The translations under genes were made by a program, and so were the position numbers. The notes under the pieces were generated by a model. The model had not been told where the DNA came from. It did not search any database and saw only the letters and a program-made list of their open reading frames with translations. A DNA stretch of 64,000 nt, from NCBI RefSeq assembly GCF_024346955.1, contig NZ_AP024883.1:1240001-1304000 (forward strand), read 5' to 3'. Source of the DNA: Vibrio mangrovi. GTDB taxonomy: Bacteria > Pseudomonadota > Gammaproteobacteria > Enterobacterales > Vibrionaceae. Below, in pieces: positions 1 through 8,899 of the stretch. Position 1 is the stretch's first letter; every line of letters starts with the position of its first letter.

Positions 1-1092
1 GGCGGGTCGCTATATGACGGACATAAAGCTATCTGGCTACAACAGTTTGACCCTCAGTCGATGAAAATGGTGGGCGAGAGAACGCAGGTTATCAATGGTG
101 GCGTGGATCTGAAACAACAACCGTTCTGGATTGAAGGGCCGCATATTTTTAAAAAAGACGGGCAGTATTATCTGACGGCTGCTGAAGGAGGCACTGAAAG
201 TAACCATTCTCAGGTGATCTTCCGGGCAAATAGTATTAAAGGACCTTATCTGCCTTACGCACACAATCCTATTCTGACCCAGCGGACACTTAAAAAAGAC
301 AGAAAGAATCCGGTTGCCAATGCCGGTCATGCGGATCTCGTGCAAACACAATCCGGTGACTGGTGGTCAGTATTTCTGGCGGTTCGTCCTTATGATCAGA
401 CGGGAGATTTCAGCACCGGCCGGGAAACCTTTCTACTGCCGGTGACCTGGAAAGATGGCTGGCCGGTAATTTTAGAGCCCGGAAAACCAGTGCCTCTTGT
501 TGTCTCACGACCTGAAATACACCCATCCGGTCAGGCTATTCAGGGCTCTCTGAAATATAGTGATGAGTTTAATGAAGACCAACTGAGCTTACGCTGGATT
601 TCATTACGCAATACCAAAGCACCTTTGTACCGGCTTGAACAGGGAGCATTGATGTTCCGGTCCGGAGGGCGGATTGGCAATCAGAAAGAAGTTCCGGCCT
701 TTGTCGGTGTACGGCAGCAGCACAATCAGGCTACGGTGAGTACGACACTGGCGTTTTCGCCGCAACATAACGGTGATCAGGCAGGGCTTGTCGCGCTTCA
801 GAGTGATCAGTCTTTTCTGTTTTATGGAATTGAAAAACGGCACGGTAAAAATATCTTAGCAGTATTCAGCCGGGAACAGTCTGCAGAAGACCGGTTGATC
901 CGGTCGGTTCCTCTGCCAGCGGAAACTGTTGACTTAACGGTTCACATCAACGGAGGAAAGATGACGTTTGACTACCGTGTGAACGGGCAAAGCAAAATAC
1001 TCCTGGCTGATTTTGATACCCGTTTTCTCAGCACGACAAAAGCCGGGGGTTTTGTTGGTACTGTGATTGGTTTGTATGCTTACCAGAAATAG
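1..1092 (+). CDS. Glycoside hydrolase family 43 enzyme (beta-xylosidase/arabinofuranosidase type), 3' part
   Basis: The reading frame is open from the first base of the window, so the true start lies upstream; 363 residues are visible. The visible part begins inside the five-bladed propeller of a GH43 enzyme. The segment WIEGPHIFKKDGQYYL carries the Glu expected to be the general acid, and NAGHADLVQ...WWSVFLAVRP is typical of the xylosidase branch. From about visible residue 180 (YSDEFNEDQLSLRW) a second beta-rich domain resembles the C-terminal concanavalin-like domain of GH43 beta-xylosidases. The family removes xylose or arabinose from hemicellulose oligosaccharides; the exact substrate cannot be read. 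A 15-base tandem duplication spans the stop codon. The family call is firm, the substrate is open. Confidence 0.85.
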   Translation, partial: GGSLYDGHKAIWLQQFDPQSMKMVGERTQVINGGVDLKQQPFWIEGPHIFKKDGQYYLTAAEGGTESNHSQVIFRANSIKGPYLPYAHNPILTQRTLKKDRKNPVANAGHADLVQTQSGDWWSVFLAVRPYDQTGDFSTGRETFLLPVTWKDGWPVILEPGKPVPLVVSRPEIHPSGQAIQGSLKYSDEFNEDQLSLRWISLRNTKAPLYRLEQGALMFRSGGRIGNQKEVPAFVGVRQQHNQATVSTTLAFSPQHNGDQAGLVALQSDQSFLFYGIEKRHGKNILAVFSREQSAEDRLIRSVPLPAETVDLTVHINGGKMTFDYRVNGQSKILLADFDTRFLSTTKAGGFVGTVIGLYAYQK

Positions 1093-1133
1093 TGTTACCA
1101 GAAATAGTAGTTACCGGCAGCAATAATCCGGGA

Positions 1134-2924
1134 TCACGGCAATACGGATTCTTCATGTCCGTTACCGACGGAAATGGACTGGGATATTGTTGATCCCGGT
1201 TCTTTTCCCGGACATTCAAAAAAGATTTTGTGTTTACATTGCTGACAGATGGACTGATTCAGTTGAGGTACGATCTGCTGAATCGCCATCTGTTTTGCCG
1301 GATACAGATTCTCTTCTCCGACCGTCTCCATTAAATGGTATTCACGACATTGTTTCAGTTTCCACTGTGAGCGCATCACAAAAGCAATATGACCGCCGCT
1401 ATGAAGGTGGCGGCTGATGATGTCCTTGAGATAATGTGCGCCGTGAATGTCCAGATCCGAAATGCCATTGCCGTTGAAAATCCAGAATGGTTTGGTACCT
1501 TCTCTGGCCATAATAGCCGTCAGTTTCTGGTCAATATGTTCAACCGAGCCGAAGAACAGTGGTCCGTCAATACTGATGAAATGAATCTGTGGGCAGGTGT
1601 TCAGGTCAAAGCGATGGGCATTGTGGAAAAATGTTCCCTGAGAACTTTGCAGTGGTGCGATTGTTTTGACAACCGGCTCCATCGTCCGTTTCAGAAACAG
1701 ACAGATCGAGAGTCCGACGCCGACGTAGAGGCCGAATTCCATACTAACTAGCAAGGTGCCGAGCAGGGTCGCGATTAAAATGACTATCTCTTTTCTGCTC
1801 GAATGTAAGTAGCGCCTTATTTCTTCAAAGGCGATCAGTTTCCAGCCGACGAGAATAATGACGCTGGCAATTGCGGCAATGGGTAAGTGAGCAAATAATG
1901 GTGCCATGAGTGGCAGCAGTATCAGGAGAAACAGAGACATCAGCACCACGGCAAGTGGTGTTTTCGCTCCGGTTTCAACATTAATGCCACTGCGGGTAAA
2001 CGATCCTGAACTCATATAGGACGAGAAGAAACTGCCGATAAAATTGGACATTCCCTGACCGATAAATTCCCGGTTTACATCGATTTTCTGATCGGTCTTC
2101 AGGCTGATGGCTTTGGCGATTGATGCAGCTTCCAGTAAACCGACGAGTGCGATGGCGATTGCACTGGGCATAATCTGCTCGATAAGTTCAGGATGAAGCG
2201 TCGGCATGCTGAGAGGCGGAACCATCCCGGGCAGTGGGCCGATGGTCAGGATCTCGGCACCATTCTGGCCGAATATATATCCCAGAACGGAGCCTGAGAT
2301 CAGGGCAATTAAATAGTGTGGTAATGCCGGACTGAACAGCTTACAGATAACCGCGACCGTGATGGTAAAAATGCTGATGAGCGCTGCATACAGACTGGCA
2401 TGGGAAAGCCGGTCCGGGAATGTATAGAAGTAATCGATCAGACTTTCGGCTCTGGGGAGCTCAATCTGAAGTGCGTGATCGATCTGACTGAAGATAATCA
2501 GCAGAGCGGCTCCGGTAATGAAACCGGACATCACCGCATGGGAGACAAAATGGGTGATAATGCCGAACCGGCTGAGTCCCAGAGCGGTCTGTATCACCCC
2601 AGCCAGAAATGTCAGGGTAATCACCGCCTGAATATATGCTTCGCTTCCCGCAGAAAAATCATGGTGTAGTGCGCCGAACAACAATGCCGATATAGCCGTT
2701 GTCGGGCCGCATACCATGTGCCATGACGAACCGATTAATATCGCAATAATCGGCGCGACAATCGCACAGTAGAAGCCGTATTCAGGCGGCAGACCGGCGA
2801 TGGTTGCAAAAGCGACTCCCTGAGGAATCGCCAGAGAGGCACCGGTAACTGCGGCGATGACATCCGCCCGGAACGTTTGTGGGGAGACACGCGCGATCCA
2901 GGGGAACCAGTAAGAGGTTGTCAC
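1134..2924 (-). CDS. SulP-family anion permease with STAS domain, probable choline-sulfate transporter
   Basis: A 596-residue inner-membrane SulP transporter: N-terminal membrane core (SLAIPQGVAFATIAGLPPEYG region), then a cytoplasmic STAS domain from about residue 440 (HFISIDGPLFFGSVEHI). I chose the GTG at 2924 because AAGAGAG lies just before it and it sits 11 bases after the stop of the binding-protein gene; an upstream ATG at 3008 would overlap that gene by 73 bases. It is the last gene of a unit with the ChoX-like protein and choline sulfatase, so choline-O-sulfate is the likely substrate (inference); SulP members also carry sulfate or bicarbonate. The C-terminus adds a small cysteine cluster (Cys560, Cys563, Cys571), unusual for the family. 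Confidence 0.85.
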   Translation of the reverse strand: MTTSYWFPWIARVSPQTFRADVIAAVTGASLAIPQGVAFATIAGLPPEYGFYCAIVAPIIAILIGSSWHMVCGPTTAISALLFGALHHDFSAGSEAYIQAVITLTFLAGVIQTALGLSRFGIITHFVSHAVMSGFITGAALLIIFSQIDHALQIELPRAESLIDYFYTFPDRLSHASLYAALISIFTITVAVICKLFSPALPHYLIALISGSVLGYIFGQNGAEILTIGPLPGMVPPLSMPTLHPELIEQIMPSAIAIALVGLLEAASIAKAISLKTDQKIDVNREFIGQGMSNFIGSFFSSYMSSGSFTRSGINVETGAKTPLAVVLMSLFLLILLPLMAPLFAHLPIAAIASVIILVGWKLIAFEEIRRYLHSSRKEIVILIATLLGTLLVSMEFGLYVGVGLSICLFLKRTMEPVVKTIAPLQSSQGTFFHNAHRFDLNTCPQIHFISIDGPLFFGSVEHIDQKLTAIMAREGTKPFWIFNGNGISDLDIHGAHYLKDIISRHLHSGGHIAFVMRSQWKLKQCREYHLMETVGEENLYPAKQMAIQQIVPQLNQSICQQCKHKIFFECPGKEPGSTISQSISVGNGHEESVLP

Positions 2925-2935
2925 GGGATTCTCTC

Positions 2936-3886
2936 TTATATTTTCAGTGCTTGTTTCATGGCTGGTAACGCATCTTTGCCACTGAAGGTTGTGACACCTT
3001 TGAGCCACTGATTCAGGGTTTCAGGATGCTGACGAATCCAGTCACGGGCTGCCTGTTTAGGTTTAATTCCGTCTTTGTTGGTCTGGTTGATCAGTTCATT
3101 TTCCATACCGACGGTGAAACTTAAGTTACTGAGAAGTTTGCCGACATTGCTACATTCTTGTGAGTAGCCCGTACGGGTCACTGTCCGGATGGTTGCACTG
3201 CCGTAATCGGGACCGAAATATTTGTCGCCGCCGCTGAGGTAACGAATGTCAAAGTTGACATTCATCGGATGCGGTTCCCAGCCGAGAAAAACGATGAACT
3301 GATTGCGACGAAAAGCACGATTGACTTCAGAGAGCATTGCCTGTTCTCCGGACTCGACAATTCGCCAGTCTTTCAGACCAAAATCATTGGTTTCAATCAT
3401 TTTTTTGATATTGTCATTGGCCGGAGAACCGGCAGAAATTCCGTAGATACGTGAACGGAATTGATCGGCAAACCGATTGAGGTCTTTGAAGTCGTGCACT
3501 CCGGCATCGTACACATAGTTTGGTACTGCAAGTGTGAATTTTACGCCACTGAGGTTGGTCCGGATAATATCGATATCCTGTTGATATTTCTCAGCGTAAT
3601 TTTTCTGGGCCGGCATCCAGTTGCCCATGAATACATCAACCTCACCACTTTTCAGACTCTTGAACCCGACTGGTACGCCTAACAGATAAACTTCAGTCTG
3701 GTAACCTAATCCTTCCAGCAGGGTTGTTACGACGCCGTTTGTCGCTCCGATATCGCTCCAGCCCGGATCACTTAACGTCACCTTTTTACACTGTTGTGGT
3801 TCTGCTGCGTAGCTTGAGAATCCGGATAAAACCAGCGCAATTCCCGCGGTCGTTTTACACCAGTTCTTTAATTTTTGTGTACTCAT
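2936..3886 (-). CDS. Choline/choline-sulfate periplasmic binding protein, ChoX-like
   Basis: A 316-residue substrate-binding protein of the glycine betaine/choline class with a Sec signal peptide ending around SSYAAEP. The mature start (KKVTLSDPGWSDIGATNG) and the segments GVPVGFKSLKSGEVDVFMGNWMPAQ and FLGWEPHPMN are typical of ChoX proteins; their Trp and Tyr residues form the aromatic box for the quaternary ammonium group. No ABC permease or ATPase (ChoW, ChoV) lies beside it. Instead it sits between betC, 66 bases upstream, and a SulP permease, 11 bases downstream, all on the same strand. This suggests it delivers choline sulfate or choline, either to a distant ABC system or functionally to the SulP protein. 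Confidence 0.85.
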   Translation of the reverse strand: MSTQKLKNWCKTTAGIALVLSGFSSYAAEPQQCKKVTLSDPGWSDIGATNGVVTTLLEGLGYQTEVYLLGVPVGFKSLKSGEVDVFMGNWMPAQKNYAEKYQQDIDIIRTNLSGVKFTLAVPNYVYDAGVHDFKDLNRFADQFRSRIYGISAGSPANDNIKKMIETNDFGLKDWRIVESGEQAMLSEVNRAFRRNQFIVFLGWEPHPMNVNFDIRYLSGGDKYFGPDYGSATIRTVTRTGYSQECSNVGKLLSNLSFTVGMENELINQTNKDGIKPKQAARDWIRQHPETLNQWLKGVTTFSGKDALPAMKQALKI

Positions 3887-3952
3887 TGTTCACTCCCTGA
3901 AGTTGGAACTATCCGTGTATTGTGATGTGCTGAAGCGACCCGGAGGGCTGCA

Positions 3953-5476
3953 TCAGACTTTTGGGAAACGGGCACGCGCTTCTAAATCGTCCAGATCAAT
4001 ATGATTGCGCATATACATTTCACCGCTGTTAAAGATTGGCTGGTGATCCCAGACCACTCTTTCTCCCTGATTCAGTGCCGCAACAATCAGACGGCGGCGG
4101 CGCTGACTCGTAAGCACATCCTGAGTTAACTTTTCGGAATCCCAGCGTTGTGCTGTTTCCTGTCGAAATTGTGCCAGAATTTCAGCATGATTGGCATCAT
4201 CAGCCAGATTGATCAGCTCCTGCGGGTCATTTTGTAAGTCAAAAAGTTGATCGGGATCGAGCGGGCAGTGAATATATTTGTATGGCCCACGTCTGATCAT
4301 GTACATCGGTGCCAGAGCTCCCTCGCCGAAATATTCACCAATCACTTCATCGTGAGCTTCGGGTTTACCTTCCAGATGAGGTAACAGACTGCGTCCCTGA
4401 ATCGGCATTGCGTATGCCTGGGGTTGCCCGCCCGCTGCGAGTTCAGCAAAAGTGGGAAGTAAATCCATGGTTGAAACCGACTGTTTTACCCGTTTGGGAG
4501 AGAATTGACCCGGATAGTTAATAATCATCGGTACCCGGACTGACCCTTCAAAGTAAGACATCTTGTACCATAGGTTGCGTTCTCCCAGCATGTCTCCGTG
4601 GTCGCCGGAGAAGACGATGATGGTATTTTCCCGGAGTCCGGTCTCATCCAGTGTTTTGAGCAGAGCGCCGATCTGGTCATCGACATAGCTGATCGCACCG
4701 TAGTACGCCCGGCGGGCATTGCGGATTTGCTGGTCGGTAATCTCCTGATCATAGTAGGCATAGACATCCTGCAGACGTAGCGAATGAGGGTCCTGCTCTT
4801 CTTTACTGATTCTGATTTGAGGCAGTCCGATATCTTCGTCCTGATATCTGTCCCAGTAGGATTGTGGAATAGCATAAGGATCATGCGGATGTGTCATCGA
4901 AACCGTTAAGCAGAATGGACGGGATTGCTGACCACGAACATAATCGTAGAGGTAGCGTCTGGCGTGGAAAACGACCTCATCGTCAAAGTCGAGCTGATTG
5001 CTGCGAATACAAGGCCCGGCCTGAGTGACAGAAGACATGTTGTGGTACCAGGTCGGGCGGGTTGCCGGATCATCCCAGTTCGGGAACCAGCCATAATCAG
5101 CGGGATAGATATCTGTGGTGAGCCGTTTTTCAAAACCGTGTAACTGGTCAGGTCCACAAAAATGCATCTTTCCTGATAGTGCCGTCTGATAGTTCTGATT
5201 TCGCAGATAGTGGGCAAACGTTGGGATATCCGCCGGAAAATCCGCTGCATTATCATAAGCACCGATAATACTAGGTAACTGACCGGTCATTAATACATAC
5301 CGGGATGGTGCACAAAGCGGACTGTTACAGTAAGCCGAGTCAAATACGACGCCATCTTCGGCAATCTTGTCCAGATTCGGGGTTTTAGCTGCCTTATGAT
5401 TACCATACACCGCCAATGCATTGACTGTCATCTGATCGGCCATGATGAAAAGTATATTCGGTTGCTGAATTGCCAT
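3953..5476 (-). CDS. betC: Choline sulfatase
   Basis: A 507-residue type I sulfatase that hydrolyses choline-O-sulfate to choline and sulfate. The N-terminus (QQPNILFIMADQM) gives the metal-binding Asp, and CAPSR at residues 55-59 is the sulfatase signature whose Cys55 must be converted to formylglycine. SGKMHFCGPDQLHG and VFSGDHGDMLGERNLW complete the metal and sulfate site, and the C-terminal sequence (DHQPIFNSGEMYMRNHIDLDDLE) is typical of choline sulfatases rather than arylsulfatases. There is no signal peptide, so it is cytoplasmic. It heads a unit with the ChoX-like protein and the SulP permease and is divergent from a LysR gene. No sulfatase-maturating enzyme is in the window. Confidence 0.93.
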   Translation of the reverse strand: MAIQQPNILFIMADQMTVNALAVYGNHKAAKTPNLDKIAEDGVVFDSAYCNSPLCAPSRYVLMTGQLPSIIGAYDNAADFPADIPTFAHYLRNQNYQTALSGKMHFCGPDQLHGFEKRLTTDIYPADYGWFPNWDDPATRPTWYHNMSSVTQAGPCIRSNQLDFDDEVVFHARRYLYDYVRGQQSRPFCLTVSMTHPHDPYAIPQSYWDRYQDEDIGLPQIRISKEEQDPHSLRLQDVYAYYDQEITDQQIRNARRAYYGAISYVDDQIGALLKTLDETGLRENTIIVFSGDHGDMLGERNLWYKMSYFEGSVRVPMIINYPGQFSPKRVKQSVSTMDLLPTFAELAAGGQPQAYAMPIQGRSLLPHLEGKPEAHDEVIGEYFGEGALAPMYMIRRGPYKYIHCPLDPDQLFDLQNDPQELINLADDANHAEILAQFRQETAQRWDSEKLTQDVLTSQRRRRLIVAALNQGERVVWDHQPIFNSGEMYMRNHIDLDDLEARARFPKV

Positions 5477-5617
5477 TGATGCTCCTTAACGGTTTGAAGT
5501 TACTGAATCAATCCTGTCACCGTTTTTATCGTTGTTTGTGTGGAATAGAATTACCTTGCACGTAAATGACGATTCTGTAAACTCACTGATTATTTATGGC
5601 ATCCATAAGTTGAACTA
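5477..5617. promoter_or_regulatory. Divergent promoter region betC / LysR regulator
   Basis: The 141 bases between betC and the LysR gene must hold both start sites and, by the usual LysR layout, the regulator's binding site. I see AT-rich hexamers but no clear palindrome, so no exact operator is assigned. Confidence 0.4.
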
Positions 5618-6523
5618 ATGGTATATAAAAGCGACATCCCTAACTTACAGACGCTGGTGGTCTTCGAGGCTTCGGCTCGTTTATTGAGTTTCACCGCCGC
5701 CGCAAGAACACTGAACACCACACAGTCTGCGGTCAGCCAGCAAATGAAGGCATTAGAAAATGAGCTGGGAGTGATGCTTTTCCGGCGAATTTACCGGGGA
5801 GTTGAACTGACCGATGAAGGGCAGATGTTGCTGGAAACGACCCAGAGTAGCTTAAATGAAATTCGTGACGTATTACGCAAAATTAAACGGAAGAAAGCGG
5901 CCAAACGGATTATTTTCGCCACCGATTTTGCTTTCGCATCGTACTGGCTGATGCCGGTGCTGGCGAAGTTCCGTCAGCAATATCCGGAGATCGATATCCG
6001 GATTGAAACATCTCAGCATCATATTGATTTGGTTGATTCCGAGTCTGATATTGCGATCCTGTTCGGTGACGGAAATTATCAGGGTTATCATTCAGAAAAA
6101 CTGTTATCGGAAGAAGTCTATCCGGTCTATAGTCCCAAATTGTTCAGCAAAGATATTTCTTTATCTTCAATTTCAGCGCTAACGAGTGCTCCGTTATTAA
6201 AACTCAATGCAGATATGGGGCAGAAATGGATGACTTGGGAAGGGCTGTTTCAGGCTCATCATGGCGGATGGTCAAGACCAGATTCACTGATGGAATTTGA
6301 CAATTATACGTTGGTTGTACAGGCTGCGATTGGAGGACAGGGTGTTGCTCTGGGCTGGGCTCCGCTGCTGGATGATTTTATTGCCAGTGGTGTACTTGTG
6401 GCCCGCAAAGAGTTCACGCTGACCTCGGACAGGGGATATTATATGGTGACTTCATTACAGCGCGATCTTTCTCCGGAAGTCAGAACATTTGTCGACTGGA
6501 TCAAACACAGAGACGAAATATAA
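5618..6523 (+). CDS. LysR-family regulator of the choline-sulfate cluster
   Basis: A 301-residue LysR-type transcription factor. The winged helix-turn-helix occupies about residues 8-67 (FTAAARTLNTTQSAVSQQMK, LGVMLFRRIYRGVELTDEG), followed by a two-lobed effector-binding domain (FATDFAFASYWLMPVLAKFRQQYP). The sequence is of the GcvA/BetC-regulator type. It is transcribed away from betC across a 141-base gap, the standard arrangement for a LysR activator of its neighbour, so choline or choline sulfate is a reasonable inducer (inference). The Shine-Dalgarno before ATG 5618 is weak. Confidence 0.88.
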   Translation: MVYKSDIPNLQTLVVFEASARLLSFTAAARTLNTTQSAVSQQMKALENELGVMLFRRIYRGVELTDEGQMLLETTQSSLNEIRDVLRKIKRKKAAKRIIFATDFAFASYWLMPVLAKFRQQYPEIDIRIETSQHHIDLVDSESDIAILFGDGNYQGYHSEKLLSEEVYPVYSPKLFSKDISLSSISALTSAPLLKLNADMGQKWMTWEGLFQAHHGGWSRPDSLMEFDNYTLVVQAAIGGQGVALGWAPLLDDFIASGVLVARKEFTLTSDRGYYMVTSLQRDLSPEVRTFVDWIKHRDEI

Positions 6524-6868
6524 ACCTGTTATTTGCAGGGTTATTTCCCCGGAATTTATCTGGATTATGTTGCCTGAAATTATTCGGATATATATTAATT
6601 TGATTGGTTTACATTAATTAATTCACTTCATTTTTCTTTGAAAAAATAACTGTGTTTTGTCGCCGAATATCCGCTTGCTTCTTTTCTTACCGCCAGTTAT
6701 GGTTTTATGGAACTGCCTATATAAAGCACATGAGTATGGTTTGGTGTCTGGTTTAAGACCAGTATCTTACTGACATACTGTTTGTGTATTCTTTGAATCT
6801 CTGTGGTGCTCTTGCTGCCGTTGTCGGAGAAAATCACATCAAATTAAGTTTCTGTTTTTGGAGGATTT
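6524..6868. other. Intergenic region with a dyad upstream of the nitroreductase
   Basis: A 345-base AT-rich gap. It holds a short dyad at 6748-6762, CTGGT-TTAAG-ACCAG, about 100 bases before the nitroreductase start, which could be a repressor site. No RNA gene or further reading frame is convincing here. Confidence 0.4.
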
Positions 6869-7471
6869 ATGGAAAACCCCGTCATCAAAAATCTTAAGGA
6901 AAGAAGATCAATTTATAGTATTGGTAAAGATGTATCTCACAGCCAGGATGAGCTGACAGCATTGATTCAGGATGCAATTAAATATTCTCCTTCTTCTTTC
7001 AACTCGCAAAGTTCACGTGCACTTATTTTATTCGGAGAGAATCACCATAAACTTTGGGATACGGTGAAAGCTGAGTTAAGTAAAATTGTTTCGGCTGAAG
7101 CAATGGAGGCAACGACCGCAAAGATCGACAACTGTTTCCGTTCAGGTTTCGGTACGGTGCTGTTTTTTGAAGACAGTGATGTTGTCACTAAGCTTGAAAA
7201 AGAGTTTCCATTGTATGCTGACAACTTCCGGATTTGGTCTGAACAAAGCGGTGGGATGGCTCAGCTTTCAGTCTGGACAGCGTTAGCTACAGAAAAAGTG
7301 GGAGCGACACTGCAGCATTATAATCCAGTGATCGACGAAGCTGTTGCCAGTGAATGGAATATACCTGCTTCTTGGATTCTCAGAGCTCAGATGCCATTCG
7401 GAAGCATCGAACAGGAAGCGCAAGAGAAAGCATTTATGGACGACAGCCAGCGTTTTATCGTTTGTAAATAA
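6869..7471 (+). CDS. Nitroreductase-family oxidoreductase (Frm2/Hbn1-like)
   Basis: A 200-residue FMN-dependent nitroreductase-like protein. ERRSIYSIGKDV at the N-terminus and SPSSFNSQSSRALILFG are the flavin-binding elements of the family; the length and the segment GGMAQLSVWTALATEKVGATLQHYNP match the Frm2/Hbn1 subgroup, which in yeast is linked to fatty-acid signalling and oxidative stress. A strong Shine-Dalgarno (GGAGG) precedes ATG 6869. It stands alone with its own upstream region. The physiological substrate is unknown. Confidence 0.85.
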   Translation: MENPVIKNLKERRSIYSIGKDVSHSQDELTALIQDAIKYSPSSFNSQSSRALILFGENHHKLWDTVKAELSKIVSAEAMEATTAKIDNCFRSGFGTVLFFEDSDVVTKLEKEFPLYADNFRIWSEQSGGMAQLSVWTALATEKVGATLQHYNPVIDEAVASEWNIPASWILRAQMPFGSIEQEAQEKAFMDDSQRFIVCK

Positions 7472-7573
7472 GCGTTCTGTTGTCGATGCAGGAGATTACT
7501 GTCTCCGTTTGTTTGATAAGTTCAGAGCTGTATGAGTGGGGTAAAGCTTTTTCTCTACAGCTCTGATTTTATT

Positions 7574-8308
7574 CTAGAAGTTGTAACGATAATTAAAGAA
7601 CCAGTTGCCGTGATTATCAGGATAAACGTAGAAATGTTGGTTTGAGTTATCATCAAAGAACATACTGTTGGCATATTCTCCCAGCATGATTAAGTTCATG
7701 CCGACAAAATTAATCATAAAAACTTCTTCATCGATCTTGCGATCTCCGTCTGCATCACGTTCTTTTTTCACATCATTTATCAGGTTGTAGGCACCTAAAG
7801 CAGCAAAACCATACTGTTGTATTGGGTATCTTTGACCAGAGTAGGAGTCAAATGAAAAAGCGCTTACTAACAACTGAGTGCCGCCAACTTCATCATCGTA
7901 GCCAACTGCTGCCCCATATGCCATAAATGCAAATACAGCTTCTCCAATCGTGAACACAGCGACATCACTAGCATTCAGGTTGGTAAAAGCGTTTTGTTTC
8001 TCTTTGAACCGCAGATTAGTATGAAGAGATGTATATTCGGATGTGTTGTACGGAAGTGTTATGTCTTGCCCGGCCGAAGTTAATGAAGAGCTCAGTGATA
8101 TATTGTTGTTGGCCTGACTTATTTTTTCTGAATCGAAGGAATGCGATGGTTCGATATCATTTTTACTGACAAAGGCTTGTGTATTAAAACTCGTAAATAA
8201 TGAGACGAGTGAGATAATTCCTGAGATAAGCAGTATTTTTCGCTGACGCATACAGACGTAGGGGTGTTTTTCATAACTTCCGGAAAGGAAGCGAATTATA
8301 TTGTTCAT
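7574..8308 (-). CDS. Unrecognised exported protein with an EF-hand-like loop
   Basis: 244 residues that I do not recognise. A hydrophobic stretch at about residues 24-46 (LLISGIISLVSLFTSFNTQAF) is a signal peptide or membrane anchor. A start at Met20 (8251) would give a standard signal peptide, but neither start has a good ribosome site. A second hydrophobic region lies at 117-136 (VFTIGEAVFAFMAYGAAVG). Residues 185-196 (DADGDRKIDEEV) resemble an EF-hand calcium loop except that position 12 is Val instead of Glu. The protein ends in aromatic residues (WFFNYRYNF), as outer-membrane barrels often do. It is probably envelope-located; function unknown. Confidence 0.6.
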   Translation of the reverse strand: MNNIIRFLSGSYEKHPYVCMRQRKILLISGIISLVSLFTSFNTQAFVSKNDIEPSHSFDSEKISQANNNISLSSSLTSAGQDITLPYNTSEYTSLHTNLRFKEKQNAFTNLNASDVAVFTIGEAVFAFMAYGAAVGYDDEVGGTQLLVSAFSFDSYSGQRYPIQQYGFAALGAYNLINDVKKERDADGDRKIDEEVFMINFVGMNLIMLGEYANSMFFDDNSNQHFYVYPDNHGNWFFNYRYNF

Positions 8309-8470
8309 ATTTGGCCCATATTATTAAAATTATTGACTTTATTATGACATAGAAATGTTGTATCTCAATGGTGAATAGTAAGGGCGTTCAAGTTATGAAG
8401 TTAATGCTATGAGTTGCATTTAGATACGGATTATTCACAGTTTATCGCTTGTACCAAACCTGTGAGTAAA

Positions 8471-8508
8471 AAAGAAAAAGGCCGTTGGTTTATCAACAGC
8501 CTTTTTTG
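8471..8508 (-). terminator. Terminator after tRNA-Ser
   Basis: On the minus strand an 8-base stem GGCTGTTG/CAACGGCC (one G-T pair) is followed by a long T-rich run, directly downstream of tRNA-Ser. Confidence 0.8.
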
Positions 8509-8512
8509 GAAG

Positions 8513-8603
8513 TGGCGGAGAGATAGGGATTTGAACCCTAGGTACGCTACAAACGTACGCCGGTTTTCAAGACCGGTGCTTTCAACCACTCAGCCATCTC
8601 TCC
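8513..8603 (-). tRNA. tRNA-Ser(TGA)
   Basis: A 91-base tRNA with the long variable arm of serine tRNAs. The acceptor stem GGAGAGA pairs with TCTCTCC, and the 3' CCA is encoded at 8513-8515. The anticodon loop CTTGAAA gives anticodon TGA (plus-strand TCA at 8567-8569). The T arm reads GGTTCAAATCC. It is followed by its own terminator. Confidence 0.97.
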
Positions 8604-8727
8604 GAATTGCTAGAAATCATAGCGGCCAATGATTGTTTTGTAAAGAGAAAAAATATCAGAATGATGTAGTTATGACTACCCTATGGGTATTTTCAGGTCT
8701 ATCAGTTATTTTTTCATGTTATCAGAA

Positions 8728-8766
8728 TGAAAAAAGGGAAGTTTCCGATAAGAAAACTTCCCTTAG
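8728..8766 (-). terminator. Terminator after tRNA-Pro
   Basis: On the minus strand AAGGGAAGTTT pairs with AAACTTCCCTT and runs into six T. It separates tRNA-Pro from tRNA-Ser, so the two are distinct transcription units. Confidence 0.85.
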
Positions 8767-8771
8767 GTGTA

Positions 8772-8848
8772 TGGTCGGACTGAGAGGATTTGAACCTCCG
8801 ACCCCCGACACCCCATGACGGTGCGCTACCAAGCTGCGCTACAGTCCG
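8772..8848 (-). tRNA. tRNA-Pro(GGG)
   Basis: A 77-base tRNA with encoded CCA (8772-8774). The loop ATGGGGT gives anticodon GGG, and the arm closely follows the known proL-type sequence of enterobacteria. The acceptor stem CGGACTG pairs with CAGTCCG. It lies 51 bases after the end of yejM on the same strand. Confidence 0.95.
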
Positions 8849-8899
8849 ATGGGGCGTAATCTAACTCTTTTGCCTGTATGAGTCAAGCAATAGGCTGAT

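Noticed and set aside
8414..8818. Short frames across the two tRNA genes
   Set aside because: They are translations of tRNA sequence.
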